From contig NZ_CP108143.1 of the NCBI RefSeq assembly GCF_036206005.1, positions 5,981,501 through 6,045,500 of the forward strand: a stretch of 64,000 bases of DNA. Direction: 5' to 3'. The translations under genes and the position numbers were made by a program. Below are positions 51,187 through 60,154 of the stretch, in pieces. The notes below the pieces were generated by a model, which saw only the letters and a list, made by a program, of their open reading frames with translations, was not told the origin of the DNA and searched no databases. This DNA comes from Streptomyces sp. NBC_00178. GTDB lineage: Bacteria; Actinomycetota; Actinomycetes; Streptomycetales; Streptomycetaceae. Within the stretch, counting starts at the first letter, position 1, and each line of letters opens with the position of its first letter.

Positions 51187-52638
51187 GTGGCAGCTACGCC
51201 CAGGTTTCGCAAGAACGCAGTCGAAGGAAAAGCGGCCGGAGCACGCGCGGCCGACGAACCCGGCCGGAAGCATCCGGTCGACGAGAAGCTCCCACCCGTC
51301 AGGATGTTCACCAGCGGCCTCCAGCACGTGGCCGCCATGTACGCGGGCGTGGTGGCCCCGCCCATGATCGTGGGTCCCGCGGTCGGCCTCAGCACCAAGG
51401 AGACCGCCTTCCTGATGGGGGCGAGCCTCTTCACCGCGGGGATAGCCACCCTGCTCCAGACCCTCGGCTTCTGGCGCATAGGCGCGCGGCTGCCGTTCGT
51501 CAACGGCGTCTCGTTCGCCGGGGTCACCCCGATGGTCGCGATAGGCAAGGACCGGGGGCACGACGGCATCGCCGTCATCTTCGGCGCGATCATCGTCGCC
51601 GGCCTGCTCGGCTTCCTGCTCGCCCCGTACTTCTGCAAACTGGTGCGGTTCTTCCCGCCCGTCGTCACCGGAACCGTGATCACCCTGATCGGTGTGTCGC
51701 TGCTGCCGGTGGCCTTCAACTGGTCGCAGGGCGGCAACGCCACCGCCGACGACTACGGCTCGATGACCAACATCACCATGGCCGCCGTCACCCTCGTGAT
51801 CGTGCTCGCCCTGCGCAAACTGCTGCGCGGCTTCCTCCAGCAGATCGCGATCCTGCTCGGACTCGTCGTCGGCACCCTGATCGCGATCCCTGCGGGCATC
51901 ACCGACTTCGGGGCCCTCGGCGACGCCGACGTGGTCGGATTCCCGACGCCCTTCCACTTCGGCGCGCCGCAGTTCGAGATCGCGGCGATCGTCTCCATGT
52001 GCATCGTGATGCTCGTCTGCATGACCGAGTCCACCGCCGACATGCTGGCTCTCGGCAAGATCGTGGGCCGCCCGGCCGACGAGCGGACCATCGAGGGCGG
52101 CCTGCGCGCCGACACCCTGGGCAGCGCCCTCAGCCCGCTCTTCAACGGCTTCATGTGCAGCGCGTTCGCCCAGAACATCGGGCTGGTCGCCATGACCAAG
52201 GTCCGCAGCAGGTTCGTCGTCGCCGCGGGCGGGGTCATCCTGGTGCTGCTGGGGCTGGTCCCCGTCGCCGCGTCCGTCATCGCCCTCGTCCCGCTGCCCG
52301 TCCTCGGCGGCGCCGGGATCGTGCTCTTCGGGTCGGTCGCCGCGAGCGGCGTCCAGACCCTCGCGACCGCGGCCCTGGAGAAGGGCGAGAACGCCCTGAT
52401 CGTCGCCGCGGCCGTCGGCGTCGGCCTCATACCGATCGCCGCGCCGGACTTCTACCACGCCTTCCCCGAGGACATGCTCGTGGTCCTGGACTCGGGCATC
52501 TCCACCGGCTGCGTCGTGGCGATCGTCCTGAACCTGGCCTTCAACCACTGGGGCCGGAAGCCGGAGGAGGAGCCGGAGGCGGAAGCGGGGGCCGGCGCCC
52601 AGCCGAAGGACCCGATGGCGCTGCCCGTGGCCCACTGA
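51187..52638 (+). CDS. Second NCS2 nucleobase permease
   Basis: 483-residue paralogue of the permease at 48114-49514: MFTSGLQHVAAMYAGVVAPP, LPFVNGVSFAGVTPMVAIG, TESTADMLALGKIVGR and MCSAFAQNIGLVAMTKVRSR. The charged C-terminal tail (EEEPEAEAGAGAQ) is not part of the transporter core. GTG start with GGAGGAAG five bases away. It is separated from the deaminase by 229 bases and a terminator, so it may have its own promoter. Two related permeases probably take different purines. Confidence 0.92.
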   Translation: MAATPRFRKNAVEGKAAGARAADEPGRKHPVDEKLPPVRMFTSGLQHVAAMYAGVVAPPMIVGPAVGLSTKETAFLMGASLFTAGIATLLQTLGFWRIGARLPFVNGVSFAGVTPMVAIGKDRGHDGIAVIFGAIIVAGLLGFLLAPYFCKLVRFFPPVVTGTVITLIGVSLLPVAFNWSQGGNATADDYGSMTNITMAAVTLVIVLALRKLLRGFLQQIAILLGLVVGTLIAIPAGITDFGALGDADVVGFPTPFHFGAPQFEIAAIVSMCIVMLVCMTESTADMLALGKIVGRPADERTIEGGLRADTLGSALSPLFNGFMCSAFAQNIGLVAMTKVRSRFVVAAGGVILVLLGLVPVAASVIALVPLPVLGGAGIVLFGSVAASGVQTLATAALEKGENALIVAAAVGVGLIPIAAPDFYHAFPEDMLVVLDSGISTGCVVAIVLNLAFNHWGRKPEEEPEAEAGAGAQPKDPMALPVAH

Positions 52639-52641
52639 CCC

Positions 52642-52763
52642 GCCGGCGTCAGCCGATGGGGAAGGCGTCGCCACTGACCCACCGGCGCGCGTGCACGGAC
52701 CCCGGGTGGGGACCGCGCACGCGCGCCGGGCCGCCGGCGTCAGCCGATGTGGAAGGCGTCGCC
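52642..52763. repeat. Duplicated 3' end of the chitosanase gene
   Basis: The 31 bases at 52733-52763, which include the chitosanase stop codon at 52740-52742, are repeated at 52642-52672 with one mismatch. A second pair, CACTGACCC(G/A)CCGGCG, occurs at 52633 and 52672. This is a local duplication in the gap between permease and chitosanase. Confidence 0.8.
52682..52729. terminator. Bidirectional terminator between permease and chitosanase
   Basis: Perfect 13-base arms CCGGCGCGCGTGC (52682-52694) and 52717-52729 with a 22-base loop, between two convergent genes. Confidence 0.75.
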
Positions 52764-53621
52764 GTAGACGTGCCAGTCCAGCGGCGGGTCGAGGTTCAGA
52801 TTGCCCGCGCGCAGGAAGACGCGCTGGGCCGTGTCCACCCGGCTGGTGTCCGAGTGGGCCTCCTCCTGCTTCATCGCCCAGACCCGCGCGTCCAGGAACG
52901 CGTCGAGGTAGGCGACCTCGTCACCGCCCTGCGACGGCGGCCGGGCCTGAGCCGAAGCCCTCTGCCGGATGGCCCAGAATCCCGTGCTGTCGCCGCCGCC
53001 CCCGTGCATGACGATGGCGTCGTAGTACGCGAACTGGCCCAGCGTCCCGATGCCGTCGGCCTTGCCCTGCTGCACCGCAGGGTCGAAGTACACCCGGTCG
53101 CGCTCGTCGTTCTGCGCCTGCTGGAAGGCGGGGTCCGAAGCCGCCCTGGCCCATGCCCCGGTGAACCCGGGGTCGAGACCGTCGTGCGAATCGGTGCCGT
53201 CCACCTCGCGCAGGGCCGGCAGGTAGCGGGCCAGGGGGTTGCCGGGGACGCGCTGGGTGTACAGCTCGACCAGGTCGAGCATGTCTCCGGTGCCGGAGCA
53301 GAAGCCGATGATGCCGGCGGTGTATCCGCGGCCGTCGTCGATGTCCTCGATGTAGCCGTACTGGCCCTTCCAGTCCAGCGACGAGTTCTCGGCGCTGGAC
53401 ACCAGCTGCATGGCGATGTCCTTCTTCGCGGGGTCGTCGAGTCCGGTCGCGGCTGCCTCCAGGTGTGATGCGGCCAGATGTGACACCGCCGGCGTGGGGG
53501 CGCCGGCCTGGGCGCTCGCCGGGATCGCGGTGAAGGCCAGCCCGAGGGCCAGCGCGGCGATTCCGGCGCTACGGGTGAGTCGGGTGGTGCGACGCGAGGT
53601 GCTGGCGTGGGGGTGATGCAC
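52740..53621 (-). CDS. Secreted GH46 chitosanase
   Basis: 293-residue enzyme that cuts beta-1,4-glucosamine chains. An export signal (TSRRTTRLTRSAG, hydrophobic IAALALGLAFTAIPASAQA) has a twin-arginine look. The GH46 domain is nearly complete from LDDPAKKDIAMQLVSSAENS. By alignment with the Streptomyces N174 enzyme, E78 (SSAENS) is the acid and D96 (IDDGRGYT) the base, 18 residues apart as in the model. The GTG at 53621 follows GGAGG. Upstream lies a palindrome like the CsnR operator. The adjacent gene encodes a second, lipidated chitosanase. Confidence 0.93.
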   Translation of the reverse strand: MHHPHASTSRRTTRLTRSAGIAALALGLAFTAIPASAQAGAPTPAVSHLAASHLEAAATGLDDPAKKDIAMQLVSSAENSSLDWKGQYGYIEDIDDGRGYTAGIIGFCSGTGDMLDLVELYTQRVPGNPLARYLPALREVDGTDSHDGLDPGFTGAWARAASDPAFQQAQNDERDRVYFDPAVQQGKADGIGTLGQFAYYDAIVMHGGGGDSTGFWAIRQRASAQARPPSQGGDEVAYLDAFLDARVWAMKQEEAHSDTSRVDTAQRVFLRAGNLNLDPPLDWHVYGDAFHIG

Positions 53622-53659
53622 CGGTCCTCCAACAGGAGTTCGTCGTTCCGATGGTCTGT

Positions 53660-53674
53660 TAGGAAACTTTCCTA
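53660..53674. promoter_or_regulatory. CsnR-like operator upstream of the chitosanase
   Basis: TAGGAAA-C-TTTCCTA is a perfect 15-base palindrome 38 bases upstream of the GTG. It closely resembles, as I remember it, the operator of the ROK-family chitosanase repressor CsnR in Streptomyces lividans. No ROK gene is in the window. Confidence 0.65.
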
Positions 53675-53725
53675 CCAGAGGTCGGAGCGCGTGGTAACCC
53701 CCTGCGCACGTACGGACTTCGGTGG

Positions 53726-54529
53726 TCAGTTCCCGTCGATGTGGAAGCGCTCCCCGTAGACCTTCCACGTCAGTGGGGTCTCCAACTGCAGTTTCCCCTG
53801 ACGGACGAAGACGCGTTGCGCGGTCTCCACCCTGCTGGTGTCACTGTGCGAGGGTTCCTTGCGGATTGCGTCCACCCGGGCGTCGAGGAAGGCGTTCAGA
53901 TACGCCTCCTCGTCCCCGCCCTCGGCCGGTGTGTCCCGCACGGCGAGGGCCCGCGCGCGTATCGTGCGGAAGCCGACCGTGCCCGCGGAGTCGGCGCCGC
54001 CGTGCATCACATAGGCGTCGTAGTAGATGAACTGCCCCAGCGCGCTGAGCCCGTCGGCCTCGGCCCGTTCGACCGCGGGGCCGAAGTAGGAGTGGTCCCG
54101 CTCGGCGTCCTGGGCCGCCCGGAAGAGCGGATCGCCCGCCGCCTTCGCCCACGCGGCGGTGTAGGCGTCGCCCAGCCCGTCGTGCGAGTCGCTGCCCCGG
54201 ACCGCGCGCAGGGCGGGCAGGAAGGGCTCCAGCGCGTTGCCCGGACGCTTCGCCGTGTACCGCTCGACCACCTTCAGCATGTCTCCGGTGCCGGAGCAGA
54301 AGCCGATGATGCCGGCGGTGTAGCCGCGGCCGTCGTCGATGTCCTCGATGTAGCCGTACTGGCCCTTCCAGTCCAGCGTCGAGTTCTCGGCGCTCGACAC
54401 CAGCCGCATCGCGATGTCCTTCTTCGCGGGGTCGTCGAGCCCCTTCTCCGAGGAGCCGGGGCCGGGGGCGGAACAGCCGGCCAGGACGAGGGCCGCGGCC
54501 GCGGCGAGGACGAGACGTCTGTGCTTCAC
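53726..54529 (-). CDS. GH46 chitosanase, lipoprotein form
   Basis: 267 residues. The start MKHRRLVLAAAAALVLAGC has a lipobox (LAGC) with C19 lipidated, so the enzyme should be anchored to the outer face of the membrane. The catalytic pair is E48 in SSAENS and D66 in IDDGRGYT. It is a paralogue of the secreted enzyme next to it and identical over long blocks such as KGQYGYIEDIDDGRGYTAG. It has no copy of the CsnR-like palindrome in its own upstream region and could be read into the downstream gene. Confidence 0.93.
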   Translation of the reverse strand: MKHRRLVLAAAAALVLAGCSAPGPGSSEKGLDDPAKKDIAMRLVSSAENSTLDWKGQYGYIEDIDDGRGYTAGIIGFCSGTGDMLKVVERYTAKRPGNALEPFLPALRAVRGSDSHDGLGDAYTAAWAKAAGDPLFRAAQDAERDHSYFGPAVERAEADGLSALGQFIYYDAYVMHGGADSAGTVGFRTIRARALAVRDTPAEGGDEEAYLNAFLDARVDAIRKEPSHSDTSRVETAQRVFVRQGKLQLETPLTWKVYGERFHIDGN

Positions 54530-54594
54530 ACACCAAGCGTGCCAGGTCGGGGGGCCGGGGCCGTCCGGGGTCCGGCGCCTGTAGCGTTCGGGAT

Positions 54595-55278
54595 ATGGAA
54601 GATCAGTCTGTTGTGGACGTCGGCGACGTACGGCTGGCGTACCGGACGTGGGGCGACCCGTTCGGCTCACCCGTCGTCCTGTTGCACGGCCTGGGCGGCT
54701 CGTCCCTGAGCTGGGAGGCGGTGGGCGGCCTGCTCGGCGAGGAGTGGCGGGTGTACGCCGTCGACCTGCGCGGCCACGGCGGGAGCGACTGGCCCGACGA
54801 GTACGGCCTCGAGCAGATGCGGGACGACGTCCTGGAGTTCCTCGACGCCTGCGAGCTCGACCGCGTCGGCCTCGTCGGCCACTCGATGGGCGGGGTGGTC
54901 GCCTACCTGCTCGCGGAGGAGTACGCGGACCGCGTCGAGCGGCTGGTGCTGGTGGAGACCCCGCCGCCGTTCCCGGGACGACCGGCCGACGGCGGTCGCC
55001 CGGGCGGGCCGGTGGACTACGACGAGAACGCCGTGGACGAGGTCAGGGCCCAGGTCGCCGACCCCGATCCCCGGTGGGCGGAGGAGCTCGGCCAGATCGT
55101 CTCCCCGACGATGATGATCGCGGGTGGCCCGGAGAGCAGCATGCCGCAGGACAGGCTCGCGGACATGGCCTCGCTCATCCCGGACTGCCGGCTCATCACC
55201 CTGGGTGGCGGTCACCACGTGCACAAGGCGCATGCCGACCAGGTGGCCCAGCAGATCAGCGAGTTCTTCACCAGCTGA
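54595..55278 (+). CDS. Alpha/beta-fold hydrolase
   Basis: 227 residues. The oxyanion segment VVLLHGLGGSSLSW, AVDLRGHGGSDWP and the nucleophile elbow LVGHSMGGVVAYL are those of the alpha/beta hydrolase superfamily; the catalytic histidine is in LGGGHHVHKAH. Substrate unknown. It is divergent from the lipid-anchored chitosanase (65 bases between starts) and is followed by the 3' end of the multicopper oxidase gene. Confidence 0.88.
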   Translation: MEDQSVVDVGDVRLAYRTWGDPFGSPVVLLHGLGGSSLSWEAVGGLLGEEWRVYAVDLRGHGGSDWPDEYGLEQMRDDVLEFLDACELDRVGLVGHSMGGVVAYLLAEEYADRVERLVLVETPPPFPGRPADGGRPGGPVDYDENAVDEVRAQVADPDPRWAEELGQIVSPTMMIAGGPESSMPQDRLADMASLIPDCRLITLGGGHHVHKAHADQVAQQISEFFTS

Positions 55279-55406
55279 CGGCTGCCCCGGGGCGCACCGG
55301 CTCGTCCGCGGCCACCCGGGCCGCCGGCGGGTTCGCCGACGGCCCGGGTCCGGCCGCGCCAGGGCGCGTCCTCAAGGGCGACGCGGCGCGCGGCACGCCC
55401 TGCCCG

Positions 55407-55533
55407 GCCGGTGTCACGTCGTGGTTGCCGGCCTGGAAGCCGGTGTCACGTCGGTGCCGGGCGGGGGACCGGGGGCACGGCGTCGTGCCGTGCCGGTGTC
55501 ACCTCCCGGCTCCGTGCGCGCCGGTGTCACATC
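55407..55533. repeat. Four copies of GCCGGTGTCACNTC
   Basis: The 14-base repeat occurs at 55407-55420, 55439-55452, 55492-55505 and 55520-55533, at unequal spacing, downstream of the multicopper oxidase. The last copy contains that gene's stop codon (TGA read on the minus strand), suggesting the array arose by duplication of the gene end. Confidence 0.7.
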
Positions 55534-57522
55534 GTCATGCCGGAGTGCATGCCCTTCTTCCCGCCCGCGCCCATGGCCCCGTTCATGCCCATCGACATGG
55601 CGTGGATCTCGTGGACCGCCGGCGGCATGATCACGAACGGCCGCATCATGCCCTCGTCCTCGTGGGAGAGGATGTGGCAGTGGTACATCACCTTGCCGGT
55701 CTGGTCGGCGAGGCGCCCGGCCACCGTGACGAGGCTGTTGGCGGTCACCGTGATGGTGTCCTTCCAGCCCGACTCCTCGGGTGCGACGGGCATCTGCGCA
55801 CCGAGGGTCAGGGGCTTCCTCGTCCGGCCCGCGGAGACGTCCAGGCCCGAACCGTCCACGGCCCGGCGCTCGATGACCTGGAAGTTCATCAGGTGGATGT
55901 GCATCGGGTGGTAGATCGGCAGATCCGCCGGACCCGCGCTGATGAAGTGCCACTTCTCCCAGGTGCCGGCGGCCGCGAAGAAGGTGGTGGTGTCCTCGAA
56001 CACGGCACCGGTGCGGCGCAGCGTCCGGGTCCCGCCCGCCATCTCGATCTGCACGATGCCGTCCCCGGACGGAGTGTCCGACGCCACCTCCTGCATCTCC
56101 CAGAGCTGGGGCATCCCGCCGGTGCTGTCGAAGGCCGTCATGACGAACCGCTCGGTGGCGTCCGGCGGAACGTCGGACGCCTTGAGCCGGCGGAACGTCG
56201 GACGCCTTGAGCCGGCGGAACGATCCTGACAACGTTGTCGGAACGCGGGTCGGCGCGTGCCGCTTCCTGTCGACACGGAACTGCATGACCTCGGGGTGCG
56301 GAATGGCGAAGTCCGGAAGGGGTGCTCCGGCCTGCTGTCCCGGGATCGTGTTGACGAGCTTGAGCCGCTTCCCGGGGAACGCGGCGAAGTCGATCACGAT
56401 GTCCGCTCGCTCCGCGGGGGAGAGGGAGATCGCTTCTTCGACGGTCTGCGGCTTACCCAGCAGGCCCATGTCGGTGCCGATCAGCTTCATGGCGCCGGGC
56501 ACGGCCTTGCCGGTCTCCTCGTCGACGACGACGAGCCGGAAGATGCGGGTGTCCGAGGTGTTGACGACCCGGAAGCGGTAGGCGCGGGCCTCCACGTCCA
56601 GGTGCGGCCAGACCACGCCGTTGACCAGGGTGAAGGGGGCGAGGACGGACAACGCCGAAGGCAGCGTGCCGGGTTCGGGGGCTGCGGGCCCGCCGATGAT
56701 CCGCTTGAAGATGACCTGGCCGTTGAGGCGTCCCCCGGCGTCCGTGTCGAAGTTGACGTCCTGGATCGCCAGCGGGATCTCGTAGTCGCCGCGGGGCAGG
56801 TCCAGCCGGGACTCCTCCTTGTCGCGGACGATGTAGTTGCCCACCAGGCCCGCGGTCACGTTGAGTGCGGTCACCGCCATGGCATGGTCGTGGTAGAAGA
56901 GGTGCGTCGCCGCCTGGTCGTTGGCGTATTCGGCCAACTGCGTGGATCCGGGGCCGACTCCGTACTCCGCGGCGCCGTCATTGATGGCGTTCTGGTGTCC
57001 GCCGTGCAGGTGCACCGTCGTCCACGCGGTGAGCTTGTCGATCTCGGGGCGGGGGTACGAGCCCTGCGTACCCGGGCGGTTGTAGGGCAGCAGGCCGGGG
57101 CCGGGGCCCTCGCCGTGCACCCAGACGGCCTTCACGGGCATGGTGCCGGACAGCTTGTTGTTCCACGCGATGCGGAACGTGTGTCCGCGCCGTGCCTCGA
57201 TGGTCGGGCCGGGGAAGTGCCCCTTGTAGGTCCACAGGCGCGTGGTGGGCATCTGCGAGTGCAGCCGGACCCGGGCCTCGACGAGGTCGATCTCGGTGAT
57301 GCTCTTCTTCCCCGGTCTCAGCGTCGGGGGTATGCGCAGCGGGTCCTTGAACGGGGTCAGCGTCGGGTGCGTCGGCTCGTTCACCCCGGGAAGGGTGTTG
57401 GCTGCCAGCACCGCGTCGTCGCCGGTGTCGTTCGAGCGGAGGATGCCGGTTCCGGCTACGGCGACGGCTGCCGTAGTGAAGCCGGCCATGCCCAGAATGG
57501 ACCGCCTGGACGTGCCAGTCAT
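55527..57522 (-). pseudogene. Multicopper oxidase (CotA/phenoxazinone-synthase-like) broken by a 25-bp tandem duplication
   Basis: Begins with a Tat signal (TSRRSILGMAGFTTAAVAVAG). Copper motifs: H171/H173 in TVHLHGGH and H211/H213 in FYHDHAM in the first part; YHPMHIHLMNFQVIE and VMYHCHILSHEDEGMM in the last part, which lies in another frame. At about residue 440 the block FRRLKASDVPP is encoded twice: a 25-base unit at 56162-56186 is exactly repeated at 56187-56211. Removing one copy restores one frame of 656 residues, as expected of CotA-like three-domain oxidases. As written, translation would shift and lose the type-1/trinuclear copper ligands of domain 3. Confidence 0.88.
56162..56222. 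repeat. 25-bp tandem duplication in the multicopper oxidase gene
   Basis: Two exact 25-base copies (56162-56186, 56187-56211) are followed by 11 bases of a third (56212-56222). The unit begins with CCGGCGGAACG, so the ancestral gene had this 11-mer twice, 25 bases apart. Slippage between them explains the duplication and would allow reversion. Confidence 0.92.
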
Positions 57523-57923
57523 CTGTGTACGTGTCCTAGATCAATAGTCGGTGCGTGTGAACGCACCCGTGCGGTAGCCGTCATGGGCGCAGCGCCGGGC
57601 TTGGCGGTGCGGCAGGGAAGGGGCGGCTCGCGTCACCACAGGGGTGCGTGGTGCGGCCTGCCCGGCGAACGATGCCGGATTTGCGCGTTGATTATGCGAT
57701 TTTCCGGGTTCCGTTCGGGGGGAAGTAGAACACAGTGATGTTGAACGTGCAAATAAAGTGCGGCTTTCGTGGAGCCGGCCCCGTGCCTCCCGTGCCCCCG
57801 GTGGCGGCGGGGTGGCCGGGGTCCGGACGGGTCTGGGGAACGTTTCGATCCGCCCTCTTGTCCGCACCCCCGCCCGCATGGGATATAGGTCTGGACCATT
57901 GCTGTCGGATGGAAGGCATCACC
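57523..57923. other. Intergenic region between multicopper oxidase and FN3 lipoprotein
   Basis: 401 bases without a supported gene; it must hold the two divergent promoters. The stretch around 57685-57770 is unusually AT-rich for this window (TTGATTATGCGATTTTCC; GAACGTGCAAATAAAGTG) and is the most likely promoter zone, but I could not pick -35/-10 pairs with confidence. An open frame upstream of the FN3 gene (from 57735) is not protein-like. Confidence 0.45.
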
Positions 57924-58901
57924 GTGCAACGCCCCCACGCACGCACCGCGTTGACCTGTTCCACCGCGCTGCTCATAGCCGCGCTCACCTCCTGCTCGGG
58001 GTCCGCCGAAGCGGACACCCGGAAGCCGACCGCCCCCCGGGGGGTGACCGCGCAGGCCGGCAGCGCGACCACCGCCCACGTCATGTGGGAGCGCGCCTCG
58101 GACGACAAGGGGATCACCGGCTACGACGTGTACCGCGAAGGCGAGAAGGTCGCCACGGTGCCCGCCGCGAAGCTGATGACCGACGTCGACGGCCTGACCG
58201 CCTCGACCGCGTACACCTTCACGGTCCGGGCCCGCGACGCCGCGGGGAACCTCTCCGACCCGAGCGTCGCCGTCCCCGTCACCACGCCCGCCCCGACCCC
58301 CGCGGACGAGGAACCCCCCACGGCACCCGTCACGTTGCGCGGAAGGGCGGACGGCAGCCGGACGGTCACGCTCTCCTGGGGTGGTTCGACCGACGACGTG
58401 GGCGTGACGTCGTACGACATCTATCAGGAGGACGCCAGGATCCACAGCGTTTCCGGGACGCGGACGACGGCCCGGCTCACCGGGCTGCGGCCCGGCACGG
58501 TCTACACGTTCACCGTGCGGGCCCGGGACGCGGCGGACACCTCGTCACCGGACAGCGACGCCCTCGACCTCACCACCCCGTCCGCCCCCGGCGCCCCCGC
58601 CAGTACGGCGCCCACCGGCCTGCGCGCCGGGACGAAGCCGCACGGCAAGGAGTTCCTGGTCGACCTCTCCTGGGACCAGCCGGACACGGGCGGCACGATC
58701 CCCGCGTACCAGCTGTTCCTGAACGGGAGGATGACGACCACGATCGTCTGGGGCGGCACACCGCCCGTGGGGCGGGCGGCCTACCGGCTCACCCTCGCCG
58801 ACCCGCCGGGCACCCGCTACTCCCTCAAGATCCGCCCCAAGCTGCCGGACGGGACGTGGGGGGACTTCTCGGCACAGCGCACGGTGGTGCTGCCCGGCTG
58901 A
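57924..58901 (+). CDS. Lipoprotein with fibronectin type III domains
   Basis: 325 residues. The start (GTG at 57924, seven bases after GGAAGG) gives a signal with lipobox LTSC and C24 lipidated. Two FN3 modules follow: about residues 34-125 (PTAPRGVTAQAG, WERASDDKGITGYDVYREG, AYTFTVRARDAAGNLSDPS) and 135-225 (VTLSWGGSTDDVGVTSYDIY). A third, diverged module may cover 240-325. No enzyme domain is attached, unlike the usual Streptomyces glycosidase FN3 domains, so it may be a surface adhesion or scaffolding protein. Confidence 0.85.
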   Translation: MQRPHARTALTCSTALLIAALTSCSGSAEADTRKPTAPRGVTAQAGSATTAHVMWERASDDKGITGYDVYREGEKVATVPAAKLMTDVDGLTASTAYTFTVRARDAAGNLSDPSVAVPVTTPAPTPADEEPPTAPVTLRGRADGSRTVTLSWGGSTDDVGVTSYDIYQEDARIHSVSGTRTTARLTGLRPGTVYTFTVRARDAADTSSPDSDALDLTTPSAPGAPASTAPTGLRAGTKPHGKEFLVDLSWDQPDTGGTIPAYQLFLNGRMTTTIVWGGTPPVGRAAYRLTLADPPGTRYSLKIRPKLPDGTWGDFSAQRTVVLPG

Positions 58902-58927
58902 GGCCGGCCGGGGCGGCCGGGTGGTGA

Positions 58928-60136
58928 CTACCGGTGCCGGTTCCGCAGCACTCCCGCGAACAGGAAGGCGAGCAGTCCGGCGAGCGGAACCACGAGCAGT
59001 CCCACCCGCAGGCTCGTCGCGTCCGTGACCAGGCCGACGACCGGCGGTGAGGCGAGGAAGCCCAGGCGCATCAGCCAGGACACGATCGCCAGCCCCGAAC
59101 CGGGCTTCAGGCCGGGCAGTTCGTCGGCCTCGTGCATCGCCGCGGGCACCAGGGTCGCCACGCCGAATCCGGCCGCGGCGAAGCCGAGCACGGTGCCGGG
59201 CACCGTCGGCACGGCCAGGGCCAGCCCCATGCCGCCCGCGGCGACGATCCCGCCGGCCCGTGCCACGGTGCGCTGGCCGAACCGGTCGACGAGCCTGTCG
59301 CCGATGCTGCGGCCGATGAACTGCGCCCCCACCAGGGCGATGTAGCCGAAGGCGGCCAGGGTCACCGACGCGTGCAGCGAGCCGGACAGGTAGAGCGTCG
59401 CCCAGGAACTGCCCGCGTCCTCGACCAGAGTCCCGGCGGTGGCGATCAGGACCAGTGCGGTCAGCACCCACACGGTGCGTCCCCGCGTGGCGACCGCCGT
59501 CGTCGCCGGCTCCGGGGAGCCGTCGGTGGCGGGCTCGGACACCGGCTCGGTGTCGGGGCCGGAGAGGCAGTACCGCAGGGCCACGCATGCCGCGACGGCG
59601 AAGACGACGGCCGAGAGGGTCAGGTGCTGCCCGCGCGAGAGGCCGAGGGCGATGGCGGCCGCCGCCATGGAACCGCCGGTGACGGCGCCGATGGACCAGA
59701 TCGCGTGGAACGAGTTGATGATGGAGCGCCCGTAGCGGCGCTGCACGCGCAGGCCGTGGGCGTTCTGCGCGACGTCCGTGATCGCGTCCATCGCACCGGC
59801 CACGAAGAGCGCCCCGGCGAACAGCACCACGGAGTCCGCCAGGCCGGCCGCCAGGATCCCGGCCCCGGTCACGAGCGTCCCGGCCACCGCGGCCCGGGCC
59901 GACCCGAGCCGCCGGACGACCACTCCGGCGGCCAGCCCCGCGGCGATGGCCCCGGCGGGGAAAGCGGCGACGGCCAGCCCGTAGGCGGCGTTGCTCAGAC
60001 CGAGGTCCGCCTTGATCTGGGGATACCGGGGCAGGAGGTTGGCGAACAGGGCCCCGTTGGTGAAGAACAGCACGGCAACGGCGATGCGGGCATGCCGATC
60101 GGCCGTGGCCGGCCGACTCAGTACGTCGACAGTCAT
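58928..60136 (-). CDS. MFS transporter, 12-helix
   Basis: 402-residue major-facilitator protein. The first helix AVAVLFFTNGALFANLLPRYPQI and the later ALFVAGAMDAITDVAQNAHGL resemble a small-molecule/sugar MFS group common in actinobacteria. Substrate unknown. The start at 60136 lies close to a 20-base palindrome that is probably its operator. Convergent with the FN3 gene. Confidence 0.87.
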   Translation of the reverse strand: MTVDVLSRPATADRHARIAVAVLFFTNGALFANLLPRYPQIKADLGLSNAAYGLAVAAFPAGAIAAGLAAGVVVRRLGSARAAVAGTLVTGAGILAAGLADSVVLFAGALFVAGAMDAITDVAQNAHGLRVQRRYGRSIINSFHAIWSIGAVTGGSMAAAAIALGLSRGQHLTLSAVVFAVAACVALRYCLSGPDTEPVSEPATDGSPEPATTAVATRGRTVWVLTALVLIATAGTLVEDAGSSWATLYLSGSLHASVTLAAFGYIALVGAQFIGRSIGDRLVDRFGQRTVARAGGIVAAGGMGLALAVPTVPGTVLGFAAAGFGVATLVPAAMHEADELPGLKPGSGLAIVSWLMRLGFLASPPVVGLVTDATSLRVGLLVVPLAGLLAFLFAGVLRNRHR

Positions 60137-60154
60137 GCGGGGAGCCTATAGGGC

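Noticed and set aside
47982..51743. A 1253-codon minus-strand frame across the urate permeases and deaminase
   Set aside because: It is antisense to three well-supported genes and contains low-complexity Asp/Glu/Gly/Arg repeats without any domain.
55407..55533. CRISPR array at the four GCCGGTGTCAC repeats
   Set aside because: Repeats are only 14 bases, spacers vary from 14 to 39 bases, and no cas genes are present.
57735..57923. N-terminal extension of the FN3 lipoprotein to an ATG at 57735
   Set aside because: It would bury the lipoprotein signal 63 residues inside the protein; the GTG at 57924 has a good ribosome binding site.
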